From JBFLVU01 sp037444825 (GTDB lineage: Bacteria; Acidobacteriota; UBA4820; DSQY01), in NCBI GenBank assembly GCA_037444825.1, contig JBBILR010000049.1, positions 1-8,314 on the forward strand: 8,314 bases of DNA, given 5' to 3'. A program made the translations under genes and the position numbers. The notes beneath the pieces are model-generated. The model was not told the DNA's origin. It was given only the letters and a program-made list of their open reading frames with translations, and did no database searches. Every line of letters starts with the position of its first letter. Position 1 is the stretch's first letter. This document shows positions 1 to 5,854 of this stretch, piece after piece.

Positions 1-25
1 GGTTCGAATCCCGCCGAGCGCACCA
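1..25 (+). tRNA. 3' end of a tRNA (partial, cut by window start)
   Basis: The first 25 bases read as the end of a tRNA: two T-stem bases, the T-loop TTCGAAT, the T-stem 3' strand CCCGC, the acceptor 3' strand CGAGCGC, discriminator A and an encoded CCA. The body with the anticodon lies outside the window, so the isotype is not known. The acceptor strand resembles that of the tRNA-Arg at the other end of the window (22 of the 25 terminal bases match), which makes Arg a guess only. The same 25 bases recur at 226-250. Confidence 0.75.
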
Positions 26-113
26 TTCTTGCTGTGCCCCCGAAGGAAGCGAAGGCGGGATGAGAAGGGCGGGAGACCTCCCGGCGGCGGTTACGAGGCC
101 GCGACCGCAGAGG
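1..113 (+). repeat. 113-bp direct repeat, copy 1 (tRNA 3' end plus flank)
   Basis: Positions 1-113 are identical to 226-338, an offset of 225 bp. The copy contains the tRNA 3' end (1-25) followed by 88 bp of GC-rich, apparently non-coding flank with short self-complementary stretches such as CGGGA/TCCCG around 71-84. Because the window begins inside the copy, the true left border is unknown; the period may be 225 bp with more copies upstream. Homology stops after position 113, where the sequence continues GAGCGG instead of AATCTT in the second copy. Confidence 0.9.
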
Positions 114-166
114 GAGCGGCCGGAGTTACGCCGCCGGGGAGGAGAGACCCGCCCCGGGAACCGTAG

Positions 167-222
167 GGGCCGTTGCGCGCGCAAGGGGGCGGACTCCGAC
201 GCCCCCGAGCACGCTACGGCCC
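167..222. other. Nested inverted repeats between the two direct repeats
   Basis: GGGCCGT (167-173) pairs with ACGGCCC (216-222). Inside it GGGGGCG (185-191) pairs with CGCCCCC (200-206) around an 8-base loop. The structure directly abuts the tRNA-like T-arm of repeat copy 2. No T-tract follows, so it is not an obvious intrinsic terminator. It may be a structured RNA or a chance product of high GC. Confidence 0.45.
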
Positions 223-225
223 GTA

Positions 226-338
226 GGTTCGAATCCCGCCGAGCGCACCATTCTTGCTGTGCCCCCGAAGGAAGCGAAGGCGGGATGAGAAGGGCGGGAG
301 ACCTCCCGGCGGCGGTTACGAGGCCGCGACCGCAGAGG
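226..338 (+). repeat. 113-bp direct repeat, copy 2 (with tRNA-3'-end remnant)
   Basis: This is an exact second copy of 1-113. Its first 25 bases (226-250) carry the tRNA T-loop, acceptor 3' strand and CCA, but no normal tRNA body lies upstream. The five bases that would form the T-stem 5' strand (GTAGG, 223-227) mispair at one position with CCCGC. GCGCGCG at 175-181 would pair at six of seven positions with the acceptor strand and would give a 76-nt unit, but no D arm or five-base-pair anticodon arm with a seven-base loop can be drawn. I therefore read it as a tRNA fragment carried by a duplication, not a working tRNA. Confidence 0.85.
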
Positions 339-370
339 AATCTTTGACGGCCGAACCGGAGGCTCGTGTA

Positions 371-421
371 GCGGCCCATGCTCGCGACGGCCGAAGGGCC
401 GGCTCTGCGAGCAGAGGCCGC
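371..421. other. Long three-segment hairpin upstream of nadB promoter
   Basis: Three stacked helices can be drawn: GCGGCC 371-376 with GGCCGC 416-421, TGCTCGC 379-385 with GCGAGCA 407-413, and CGGCC 388-392 with GGCCG 397-401 closed by a four-base loop. That is 18 base pairs in 51 nt. The core motif GACGGCCGAA (386-395) is also present at 346-355. No poly-T follows on either strand, so this is not a standard terminator. The stretch 339-455 shows nothing else I can name and no plausible coding region. Confidence 0.5.
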
Positions 422-455
422 CACCCGGGGTCGCCTTCGAAGAAGGCCGCGCCGG

Positions 456-485
456 TTGCCCGGTGTACCGGGGCCTGCGTACAAT
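456..485 (+). promoter_or_regulatory. Sigma70-like promoter for the nadB operon
   Basis: TTGCCC (456-461), an 18-bp spacer and TACAAT (480-485) make a recognisable -35/-10 pair in otherwise GC-saturated DNA. Transcription would begin near 491-493. That would place the upstream in-frame start codons GTG 463 and ATG 484 outside the message and supports the TTG at 559 as the nadB start. Confidence 0.55.
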
Positions 486-502
486 GGTTCCCGGAGGCGA
501 AG

Positions 503-562
503 ATGGGGCCGATGCAGACCACGGGGCGGCGTGCGGCGGGGCCGGGGGGGCAACGATCTTGA
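503..562 (+). CDS. Possible 19-codon leader ORF before nadB
   Basis: ATG 503 follows a good Shine-Dalgarno GGAGG (493-497, 5-nt spacer) and opens a 19-residue reading frame, MGPMQTTGRRAAGPGGQRS, ending in TGA 560-562. The stop overlaps the nadB TTG start (559-561) in the string TTGA, so translation of the leader could deliver ribosomes to the weakly initiated nadB. The peptide has no recognisable domain and no run of regulatory codons. It could equally be chance, since the same frame stays open far upstream to 254. Its SD is stronger than that of nadB. Confidence 0.3.
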   Translation: MGPMQTTGRRAAGPGGQRS

Positions 563-2151
563 GCCAGGAGGCCCCCCTCCTCTGCGACCTGCTGGTCCTG
601 GGCTCGGGCATCGCGGGCCTGCGGGGGGCGGTGGAAGCGGCCCGGGCGGGGTGGCGGGTCCTGGTGGCCACCAAGGACGCCCCCCGCGAATCCAACACCG
701 AGTACGCCCAGGGGGGGATCGCCGTCCCCCTGCCCGACCCCGACGACCGGGAGCGCCACCTGGCGGACACGCTGGCGGCGGGGGACGGCCTCTGTGACGA
801 GGGCGCGGTGCGCGTCCTGGTGGAGGACGGCCGCCGGCGGGTGGAGGAGCTCATCGCCTGGGGGGCCGACTTCGACCGCAGGGACGGCGAGCTGGACTAC
901 ACCCGGGAGGCGGCCCACAGCCGAAACCGGATCCTCCACGCCCACGGCGACGCCACGGGGCAGGAGCTGGAACGCGTCCTTTCGGCCGCGGCGGCCCGGG
1001 AGGAGCGGATCACCCTTCTGCCCTACCACACCGGGATCGCGCTCATCAAGGAGGAGGGCCGCTGCGCCGGGGCGTGGCTCCTGGACGAAACGGGCAACCA
1101 CCCGCGGGCGGTGCGAAGCCGGGCGGTTCTCATCGCCACCGGCGGCATCGGGCGCCTGTACCAGCAGTCCACCAACCCCGCCGTGGCCACCGGGGACGGG
1201 ATGGCCATGGCGCTCAGGGCCGGCCTGGTCCTGGCCAACCTGGAGTTCGTCCAGTTCCACCCCACGGCCCTCTTCCTACCCGGGGCCCCGCGATTCCTCC
1301 TTTCGGAGAGCATGCGGGGGGAGGGGGCGGTCCTCCGCAACGCCGAGGGCCAGCGTTTCGCCCACCGATACCACCCCCTGGGGGAGCTGGCGCCGCGGGA
1401 CGTGGTGACCCGGGCCATCGTGTCCGAGATTCAGGCCCAGCGAGGCCGGCCCGTGACCCTGGACCTGACCCACCTGGACCCCGCCTTCGTGAAGGCGAGG
1501 TTTCCCACCATCTACGCCACGTGCCTTCAGTACGGGCTGGACATCACCCGGAGCCTCATTCCCGTATACCCCGCCGCCCACTACGTGATGGGCGGCATCG
1601 AGACCGACCGGGAGGGGAGGACCAGCCTCCCGGGGTGCTTCGCCGCGGGGGAAGTGGCCTGCACCGGCGTCCACGGGGCCAACCGCCTGGCCAGCAACTC
1701 CCTCCTGGAGGGGCTGGTCTTCGGGGCCCGGGCGGCGGCGGCGGCTCTGGCCCAGCCGGGGCCGCCCCCGGAACCCAAGGCGGTTCCGCCCCTCCACCTG
1801 TTGGGGTGCCGGGACATCGAGGTGGTGAACGCCCTCCGCAAGCGCATCGCGGCGGTCATGTGGGAGGGGGTGGGCATCGTTCGGGAGGCGCGAGGTCTGA
1901 GGGCCGCCCGGATCGAACTGGAGGGGATCCGCCGGACCCTGAAAGACGGATGCCTGCACCGCCGGGTCCTGGAGACGGCCAACATGGCCCTCCTGGGGGA
2001 CGCCATGGCCGCCTGCGCCGCCTACCGGACGGAGAGCCGCGGGGGGCACTTCCGAAAGGACTACCCGGAGAGGGACGACGCGAGGTGGGGCCGAAAGACC
2101 CGCCTGCGCCTCGTGGGGGAAGAGTTTCGTTTTCTGGAGGAAGAGCGGTGA
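559..2151 (+). CDS. nadB: L-aspartate oxidase (NadB)
   Basis: A cytosolic FAD enzyme that oxidises L-aspartate to iminoaspartate, the first step of de novo NAD synthesis; NadA (not in this window) would use the product. The 530-residue product from TTG 559 is close to the 540 of E. coli. It has the FAD dinucleotide motif GSGIAG at 15-20, YAQGGIA at 49-55, TRE at 115-117 (E117 matches E. coli E121), H234 in FHPTAL, R280 in LAPRD, H341 in AHYVMGG and R376 in GANRLASNSLLEG. H234, R280, H341 and R376 are each exactly ten lower than E. coli H244, R290, H351 and R386, so the active site is intact. TTG is chosen because it places the GxGxxG motif at the same residue number as in E. coli and lies downstream of the promoter; the only in-frame alternatives are GTG 463 and ATG 484. 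The SD is a weak G-run at 544-550. The stop overlaps the next gene in GTGA. Fumarate reductase/SdhA is a related family, but the C-terminal part fits NadB. Confidence 0.95.
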   Translation: MSQEAPLLCDLLVLGSGIAGLRGAVEAARAGWRVLVATKDAPRESNTEYAQGGIAVPLPDPDDRERHLADTLAAGDGLCDEGAVRVLVEDGRRRVEELIAWGADFDRRDGELDYTREAAHSRNRILHAHGDATGQELERVLSAAAAREERITLLPYHTGIALIKEEGRCAGAWLLDETGNHPRAVRSRAVLIATGGIGRLYQQSTNPAVATGDGMAMALRAGLVLANLEFVQFHPTALFLPGAPRFLLSESMRGEGAVLRNAEGQRFAHRYHPLGELAPRDVVTRAIVSEIQAQRGRPVTLDLTHLDPAFVKARFPTIYATCLQYGLDITRSLIPVYPAAHYVMGGIETDREGRTSLPGCFAAGEVACTGVHGANRLASNSLLEGLVFGARAAAAALAQPGPPPEPKAVPPLHLLGCRDIEVVNALRKRIAAVMWEGVGIVREARGLRAARIELEGIRRTLKDGCLHRRVLETANMALLGDAMAACAAYRTESRGGHFRKDYPERDDARWGRKTRLRLVGEEFRFLEEER

Positions 2152-3626
2152 TTCGAAAGGTGCTCATCGCCAACCGCGGGGAAATCGCCGTCCGCATCAT
2201 CCGGGCGCTGAGGGACATGGGGATCGCCTCGGTGGCCGTCTTCTCCGAGGCGGACCGGAAGGCCCGCCACGTGCGGCTGGCCGACGAGGCCTACCCCATC
2301 GGGCCGGCCCCCTCGAGCCAGAGCTACCTCCGCGCGGAGGCGATCCTGGAGGCGGCCCGCCGCTCGGGGGCCGACGCCGTTCACCCCGGCTACGGCTTTC
2401 TCTCGGAGAACGCGGATTTCGCCCGGCGGTGCGGGGAGGCCGGCCTCGCCTTCATCGGCCCTCCCCCCGCCGCCATCGAGGCCATGGGGGAGAAGACCCG
2501 GGCCCGGCAGATCATGGCCCGGGCCGGGGTCCCCGTGGTCCCCGGCACGCTGGAACCCCTGGAGGACCTCCCTTCCGCCCTCCGAGAAGCCCGGAGGATC
2601 GGATACCCGGTGATGCTCAAGGCGGCCGCGGGAGGCGGCGGAAAGGGGATGCGGCTGGTCCAGAGCGAGGAGGAGATGGAAGGGGCCTTCCGCAACGCCT
2701 CCTCCGAGGCCCTCCAGTCCTTCGGAGACGGGTCCGTCTACCTGGAGAAGGCGGTCCTCCGTCCCCGGCACATCGAAATGCAGGTTCTCGCGGACGGAAA
2801 GGGGAACTGCCTCTGGCTGGGGGAGCGGGAGTGTTCCATCCAGCGCCGCCACCAGAAGATCGTGGAGGAGGCCCCCTCCCCCTTCGTCACCCCCGACATG
2901 CGGGCCCGGATGGGGGAGATCGCCGTCCGGGCGGCCCGGGCCGTGGGGTACGTCAACGCGGGAACGGTGGAGTTCCTGGTGAGCCCCGAGGGGGAGTTCT
3001 ACTTCATGGAGATGAACACCCGCCTCCAGGTGGAACACCCGGTGACGGAGATGGTCACGGGCCTCGACCTGGTGAAGGAGCAGATCCGCATCGCCTCCGG
3101 GGAGCCCCTTCGGATCCGCCAGGAGGATCTCCGCCTCCGCGGGTGGGCCATGGAGTGCCGGATCTACGCGGAAGACCCGGAAAACGGCTTCTTGCCGTGC
3201 CCCGGCCCCATCGTGGCGGTGCGGCTCCCCGAAGGGCCCGGCGTGCGCGTGGACTCGGCGGTCTACGGCTCGGGGGAGGTGAGCATCCACTACGACCCCA
3301 TGATCGCCAAGGTGATCGCCTGGGGGGAGGACCGTCCCGCGGCGGCGGCGGTCATGAACCGCGCCCTCCAGGAGTTCCAGATCGTGGGGATCCGGACCAA
3401 CCGCCACTTCCTGCTGCAGATCGTCTCCCACCCGGAGTTCCTGGCGGGGAACCTCTCCACCGATTTCATCCCGAGGTTTTTGGGCCCCGGCGAGTACCGG
3501 CGCCCCGAACCCCACCCCGTGGCGGACATCGCCGCCGCCATCGCCGCCTACGAGTCGGCGGTACGCGGCCAGGCCGCCCCGCCCGCCCAGAGGTCCGTGA
3601 GCGCCTGGCGGCGCGCCCTGCGCTGA
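2148..3626 (+). CDS. accC: Biotin carboxylase subunit of acetyl-/acyl-CoA carboxylase
   Basis: An ATP-dependent carboxylase that transfers CO2 from bicarbonate to biotin on a carrier protein. The 492-residue product begins with the family start IRKVLIANRGEIAV and has HPGYGFLSEN, the ATP-grasp glycine loop KAAAGGGGKGMR (K158, K166) and EMNTRLQVEHPVTEM with E288, N290, R292 and E296. R338 lies in ECRIYAED; these positions coincide with E. coli AccC numbering, so the catalytic set is complete. The protein is longer than E. coli AccC (449), with a C-terminal tail ending SAWRRALR. That tail resembles the linker after the BC domain in fused acyl-CoA carboxylase alpha subunits. GTG 2148 is chosen for its SD GGAGG (2136-2140) and GTGA overlap with the nadB stop, suggesting coupled translation. 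It could serve acetyl-CoA, propionyl-CoA or another acyl-CoA carboxylase; sequence alone does not decide. Confidence 0.93.
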   Translation: MIRKVLIANRGEIAVRIIRALRDMGIASVAVFSEADRKARHVRLADEAYPIGPAPSSQSYLRAEAILEAARRSGADAVHPGYGFLSENADFARRCGEAGLAFIGPPPAAIEAMGEKTRARQIMARAGVPVVPGTLEPLEDLPSALREARRIGYPVMLKAAAGGGGKGMRLVQSEEEMEGAFRNASSEALQSFGDGSVYLEKAVLRPRHIEMQVLADGKGNCLWLGERECSIQRRHQKIVEEAPSPFVTPDMRARMGEIAVRAARAVGYVNAGTVEFLVSPEGEFYFMEMNTRLQVEHPVTEMVTGLDLVKEQIRIASGEPLRIRQEDLRLRGWAMECRIYAEDPENGFLPCPGPIVAVRLPEGPGVRVDSAVYGSGEVSIHYDPMIAKVIAWGEDRPAAAAVMNRALQEFQIVGIRTNRHFLLQIVSHPEFLAGNLSTDFIPRFLGPGEYRRPEPHPVADIAAAIAAYESAVRGQAAPPAQRSVSAWRRALR

Positions 3627-3637
3627 GAGGAGATGCG

Positions 3638-4156
3638 GTGCGCTACGTCATCCTTCGAGACGAGAGGGAGATCCCCGTGGAGGTCGTCCCCCGGGAAGGG
3701 GGGTACCGGGTGACCGTGGACGGCGTCCCCCACGAAGTGGACAGCGAGTTCCTCCTGCCCGGCCTCTATTCCCTGTTGGTGGACGGGAAGTCGTGGGAGG
3801 TGAACGTCTACTCCCCGGAGCCGGACGTCTACCACGTCCACCTCTACGACGGAGCGCGGCGCGTGGAGCTCCTGAGCCCCATCGGGCTCGTCCTCCGGGC
3901 CCAGTCCACGGGGGCCGGGGGGCGCGGGTCGTCGGTGCGGGCCCCCATGCCCGGAAGGGTCGTGAAAGTTCTGGTGGAGGTGGGGCAGGAAGTTCGGAAG
4001 GGCCAGGGGGTCATCGTGGTGGAGGCCATGAAGATGCAGAACGAGCTTCAGGCCCTGGCCGACGGGGTGGTCCGGGAGCTCCGCGCCCGGGAGGGGGAGG
4101 GCGTGGAAGGCGGGGCCGACCTCGTGGTTCTCGATCCCCTGGCGGAAGGAGGGTGA
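3638..4156 (+). CDS. Biotin carboxyl carrier protein subunit of acyl-CoA carboxylase
   Basis: A 172-residue carrier whose biotinylated lysine shuttles carboxyl groups between the biotin carboxylase encoded just upstream and a carboxyltransferase not present here. The C-terminal biotinyl domain (about 98-170) has RAPMPGRVVKVLVEVGQEV, then EAMKMQNEL with target K132 (codon 4031-4033). Residues 1-88 form a beta-rich N-terminal region (GGYRVTVDGVPHEV, LYSLLVDGKSWEV) unlike the Ala/Pro-rich N-terminus of E. coli AccB. It is more like the segment between the BC and BCCP domains of propionyl-/methylcrotonyl-CoA carboxylase alpha subunits. A Gly/Ser-rich linker (90-98) joins the parts. GTG 3638 is preceded by SD AGAGGAG (3626-3632, 5-nt spacer), 11 nt after the accC stop, so it is the last gene of the nadB-accC operon. 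I avoid accB because the N-terminus differs. Confidence 0.9.
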   Translation: MRYVILRDEREIPVEVVPREGGYRVTVDGVPHEVDSEFLLPGLYSLLVDGKSWEVNVYSPEPDVYHVHLYDGARRVELLSPIGLVLRAQSTGAGGRGSSVRAPMPGRVVKVLVEVGQEVRKGQGVIVVEAMKMQNELQALADGVVRELRAREGEGVEGGADLVVLDPLAEGG

Positions 4157-4174
4157 GCGGCCCCGTGGGGCGCG

Positions 4175-4200
4175 AAAAAAGAGGGGCCCGAAGGCCCCTC
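4175..4200 (-). terminator. Intrinsic terminator of the HU gene
   Basis: On the minus strand an 8-bp stem GAGGGGCC/GGCCCCTC closed by a TTCG tetraloop (4181-4200) is followed by six T (4175-4180), a standard Rho-independent terminator 24 nt beyond the HU stop. On the plus strand the same stem follows the carrier-protein gene by 24 nt but is trailed only by CCCATTT, so it may also slow plus-strand transcripts weakly. Confidence 0.9.
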
Positions 4201-4224
4201 CCATTTCGCCCAGCGGGTGCGCCG

Positions 4225-4497
4225 CTAGCGCACGCTGTCGGCGAGGCCCTTGCCGGCCTTGAACTTGACGACCTTCTTGGCCGCGATCTTGATGGGCTTG
4301 CCGGTCTTGGGGTTGCGGCCGGTGCGGGCGTTCCGCTTGCCGACGCTGTAGGTGCCGAAGCCCACCAGGGTGACCTTGTCGCCCTTCTTGAGGGCCTTCT
4401 TCACGGCGCCGGTGAAAGCGTCCAGCGCCTTGGAGGCCTCGGCCTTACTCAGGTTCGCACCGGTCGCGATGGCATTGATCAGTTCCGCCTTGTTCAT
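4225..4497 (-). CDS. hup: DNA-binding protein HU
   Basis: A 90-residue nucleoid-associated protein of the HU/IHF family that binds and bends DNA as a dimer. It has the normal family length and the full set of landmarks: N-terminal helices MNKAELINAIA and LSKAEASKALDAF, the VGFGTY turn (45-50), and the beta-arm signature GRNPKTGKPIKI (60-71) with the intercalating proline P63. The C-terminal strand and helix KVVKFKAGKGLADSV follow. The missing IHF-specific features and the single copy with its own signals fit HU. ATG 4497 has a strong SD AAAGGAGG (4503-4510, 5-nt spacer). It is transcribed alone from a consensus promoter at 4526-4554 and ends at the terminator 4175-4200, consistent with high expression. 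Confidence 0.97.
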   Translation of the reverse strand: MNKAELINAIATGANLSKAEASKALDAFTGAVKKALKKGDKVTLVGFGTYSVGKRNARTGRNPKTGKPIKIAAKKVVKFKAGKGLADSVR

Positions 4498-4525
4498 CCG
4501 TACCTCCTTTCAAGGTTCCGGGGGT

Positions 4526-4554
4526 AATATAGTGCTGGAAAGTCCGGCTGTCAA
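4526..4554 (-). promoter_or_regulatory. Consensus sigma70 promoter of the HU gene
   Basis: Read on the minus strand, a perfect TTGACA (4549-4554) and TATATT (4526-4531) are separated by exactly 17 bp. The expected start is near 4519, giving a leader of about 22 nt that contains the SD. This is the strongest promoter visible in the window. Confidence 0.88.
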
Positions 4555-4602
4555 GGGATAGGGGGGCAAGGGTTCCCTGAAAGGGCCTTGGCGAGAAGGT
4601 TT

Positions 4603-4611
4603 TGGTATACA
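4603..4611 (+). promoter_or_regulatory. Extended -10 promoter of the glycerate kinase-hemW operon
   Basis: TGGTATACA (4603-4611) matches the extended -10 pattern TGnTATAAT with one mismatch in the hexamer. No -35 lies at normal spacing; TTGGCG (4588-4593) is only 12 bp away. The start would be near 4618, leaving almost no leader and the SD at the very 5' end of the message. Confidence 0.4.
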
Positions 4612-4615
4612 GGAT

Positions 4616-4621
4616 AAGGAG
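4616..4621 (+). promoter_or_regulatory. Ribosome binding site fixing GTG 4628 as start
   Basis: AAGGAG sits 6 nt upstream of GTG 4628. The in-frame ATG at 4661 has only a G-run upstream, so the GTG is preferred. Confidence 0.65.
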
Positions 4622-4627
4622 TTTCTC

Positions 4628-5854
4628 GTGGCGGGGCTTTGCGAGTCGGGGGGCGCTGTAATGTCCGTTCTGCGGGAGGTGGAGGAGGGGGCGCGGCCCG
4701 GGAGCCTGCCGACTCACCGCCTCCTGACCCCCCTTGCCGGCTTTCCGGCGGTCATCCGGATCCTCACGCTGGGGAAGGCCGCCGCGGGCCTGGCCCACGC
4801 GGCCGAGCGGGCCTTCGGGTCCCTGCCGGGCCTCTCCTATGGCGTGAAAGGGGGCGGCGCCCCTCCGGCGGGCTGGGTTTCCCTGGAGGGGGACCACCCC
4901 ACCCCCTCGCCCCAAAACGCCGAAAGGACCGCCGAGGTCCGGCGCTGGCTGGAGGCCGGAGAGGGCCCCCTTCTCGTCCTCCTCTCCGGAGGGACCTCGG
5001 CCCTTCTCGTGGAGCCCTCCCCCCCGTGGGACCTCGCCGAGAAGGCGGGCGTGGTCTCGGAGCTCCTGCGCCGCGGCGCCTCCATCGGCGAGGTGAACGC
5101 CGTGAGGGTCCGGCTCTCTCGGATCAAGGGAGGCGGCCTGCTCTCCTCCACGTCCGGATGGCCCGTGGCCACGGGGATCTGGTCCGACGTGGCCTTGGGG
5201 GCCGAAGCCATGGTGGGTTCGGGACCCACCCTGCCGTGGTCTTCCGGGGGGTCCGCGGAGGAGATCCTCCGCCGGTATTCCCTCGCGCCCCCGAAGCCGC
5301 TTCCCCCGCCGGACCCGCCCCCCAGAAAAGGGGCCGGGCCGGTCTTCGTGCTGGCCCGGCCCCTGGACCTCCGAAGGAGCCTGGCCGCGCGCCTCCGGCG
5401 GGCAGGCTTTGTCGTGACGGAAGTGGCCGTGCCCGAGGGCCGGTCCGCGGAGGGTCTGGCCGAGGTGGTGGCGGAACGATGGCGCGTTTCCACGGGCGGG
5501 AAGCGGCGGAGGGCCCTGGTGGGAGTGGGGGAGGCCCCGGTGGCGGCTCCGGATGGGGGAGGGGCCGGGGGGCGTTGCAGCCACCTGGCGGCGGCGGTGG
5601 CCCTCGCCCTGCAGCGTCGAGGAAAGTCCCGGTGGGCCTTCGCCGCCCTGGCCACCGACGGCGCCGACGGGACCGGGGATGGCGGCGCCTTCACCTGCTT
5701 CCGGTGCGCCCCCGCCGCCCCGCTCCTCGAGGAGGCGATCCGAAGGGGAAACACGGCGGGCCTCTGGCGCACGGTGGGGGGAACCGTACCCAGGGGAGCC
5801 ACGGGGAACAACCTGCGGGACCTCTGGGCCCTCGTGGAGACGGAGGGGCCGTGA
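4628..5854 (+). CDS. Glycerate 2-kinase (DUF4147/MOFRL family), divergent
   Basis: Expected to phosphorylate D-glycerate with ATP to 2-phosphoglycerate in the cytosol. The 408-residue product shows the family order: LGKAAAGLA (48-56, with K50), GDHPTPSPQNAE (88-99), the phosphate-loop-like LLSGGTSALL (118-127), NAVRVRLSRIKGGGLL (157-172), SDV (186-188) and GSGPT (197-201). The C-terminal MOFRL half has GGAGGR (311-316), TDGADGTGD (343-351) and TGNNLRDLW (392-400). Several normally constant spots differ: the SDVxGD loop reads SDVALGA, and GGRNQE reads GGRCSH. Activity is therefore probable, not certain. ATG 4661 is an alternative start with a poor SD. The gene is divergent from HU and its stop overlaps hemW in GTGA. 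The symbol (gck, garK2 or ttuD) cannot be chosen from sequence alone. Confidence 0.82.
   Translation: MAGLCESGGAVMSVLREVEEGARPGSLPTHRLLTPLAGFPAVIRILTLGKAAAGLAHAAERAFGSLPGLSYGVKGGGAPPAGWVSLEGDHPTPSPQNAERTAEVRRWLEAGEGPLLVLLSGGTSALLVEPSPPWDLAEKAGVVSELLRRGASIGEVNAVRVRLSRIKGGGLLSSTSGWPVATGIWSDVALGAEAMVGSGPTLPWSSGGSAEEILRRYSLAPPKPLPPPDPPPRKGAGPVFVLARPLDLRRSLAARLRRAGFVVTEVAVPEGRSAEGLAEVVAERWRVSTGGKRRRALVGVGEAPVAAPDGGGAGGRCSHLAAAVALALQRRGKSRWAFAALATDGADGTGDGGAFTCFRCAPAAPLLEEAIRRGNTAGLWRTVGGTVPRGATGNNLRDLWALVETEGP

Noticed and set aside
114..250. tmRNA, 4.5S RNA or RNase P RNA as an explanation for the structured left region.
   Set aside because: None of the conserved cores (tmRNA acceptor ends, SRP GGAAGCAGC loop, RNase P GAGGAAAGTCC) is present.
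60..347. Plus-strand frame across the repeat units.
   Set aside because: Its codons are low-complexity Arg/Pro/Gly, it includes the tRNA 3' end, and no Shine-Dalgarno or domain supports it.
126..854. Long minus-strand reading frame over the repeat region and the start of nadB.
   Set aside because: It overlaps the well-supported nadB, is rich in Arg/Ser/Pro as expected of a GC-rich shadow frame, and reads through tRNA sequence.
1074..2147. Long upstream extension of the biotin carboxylase frame.
   Set aside because: The extension is a Gly/Pro/Arg-rich shadow of nadB; the true start is GTG 2148 with an SD and the family N-terminus.
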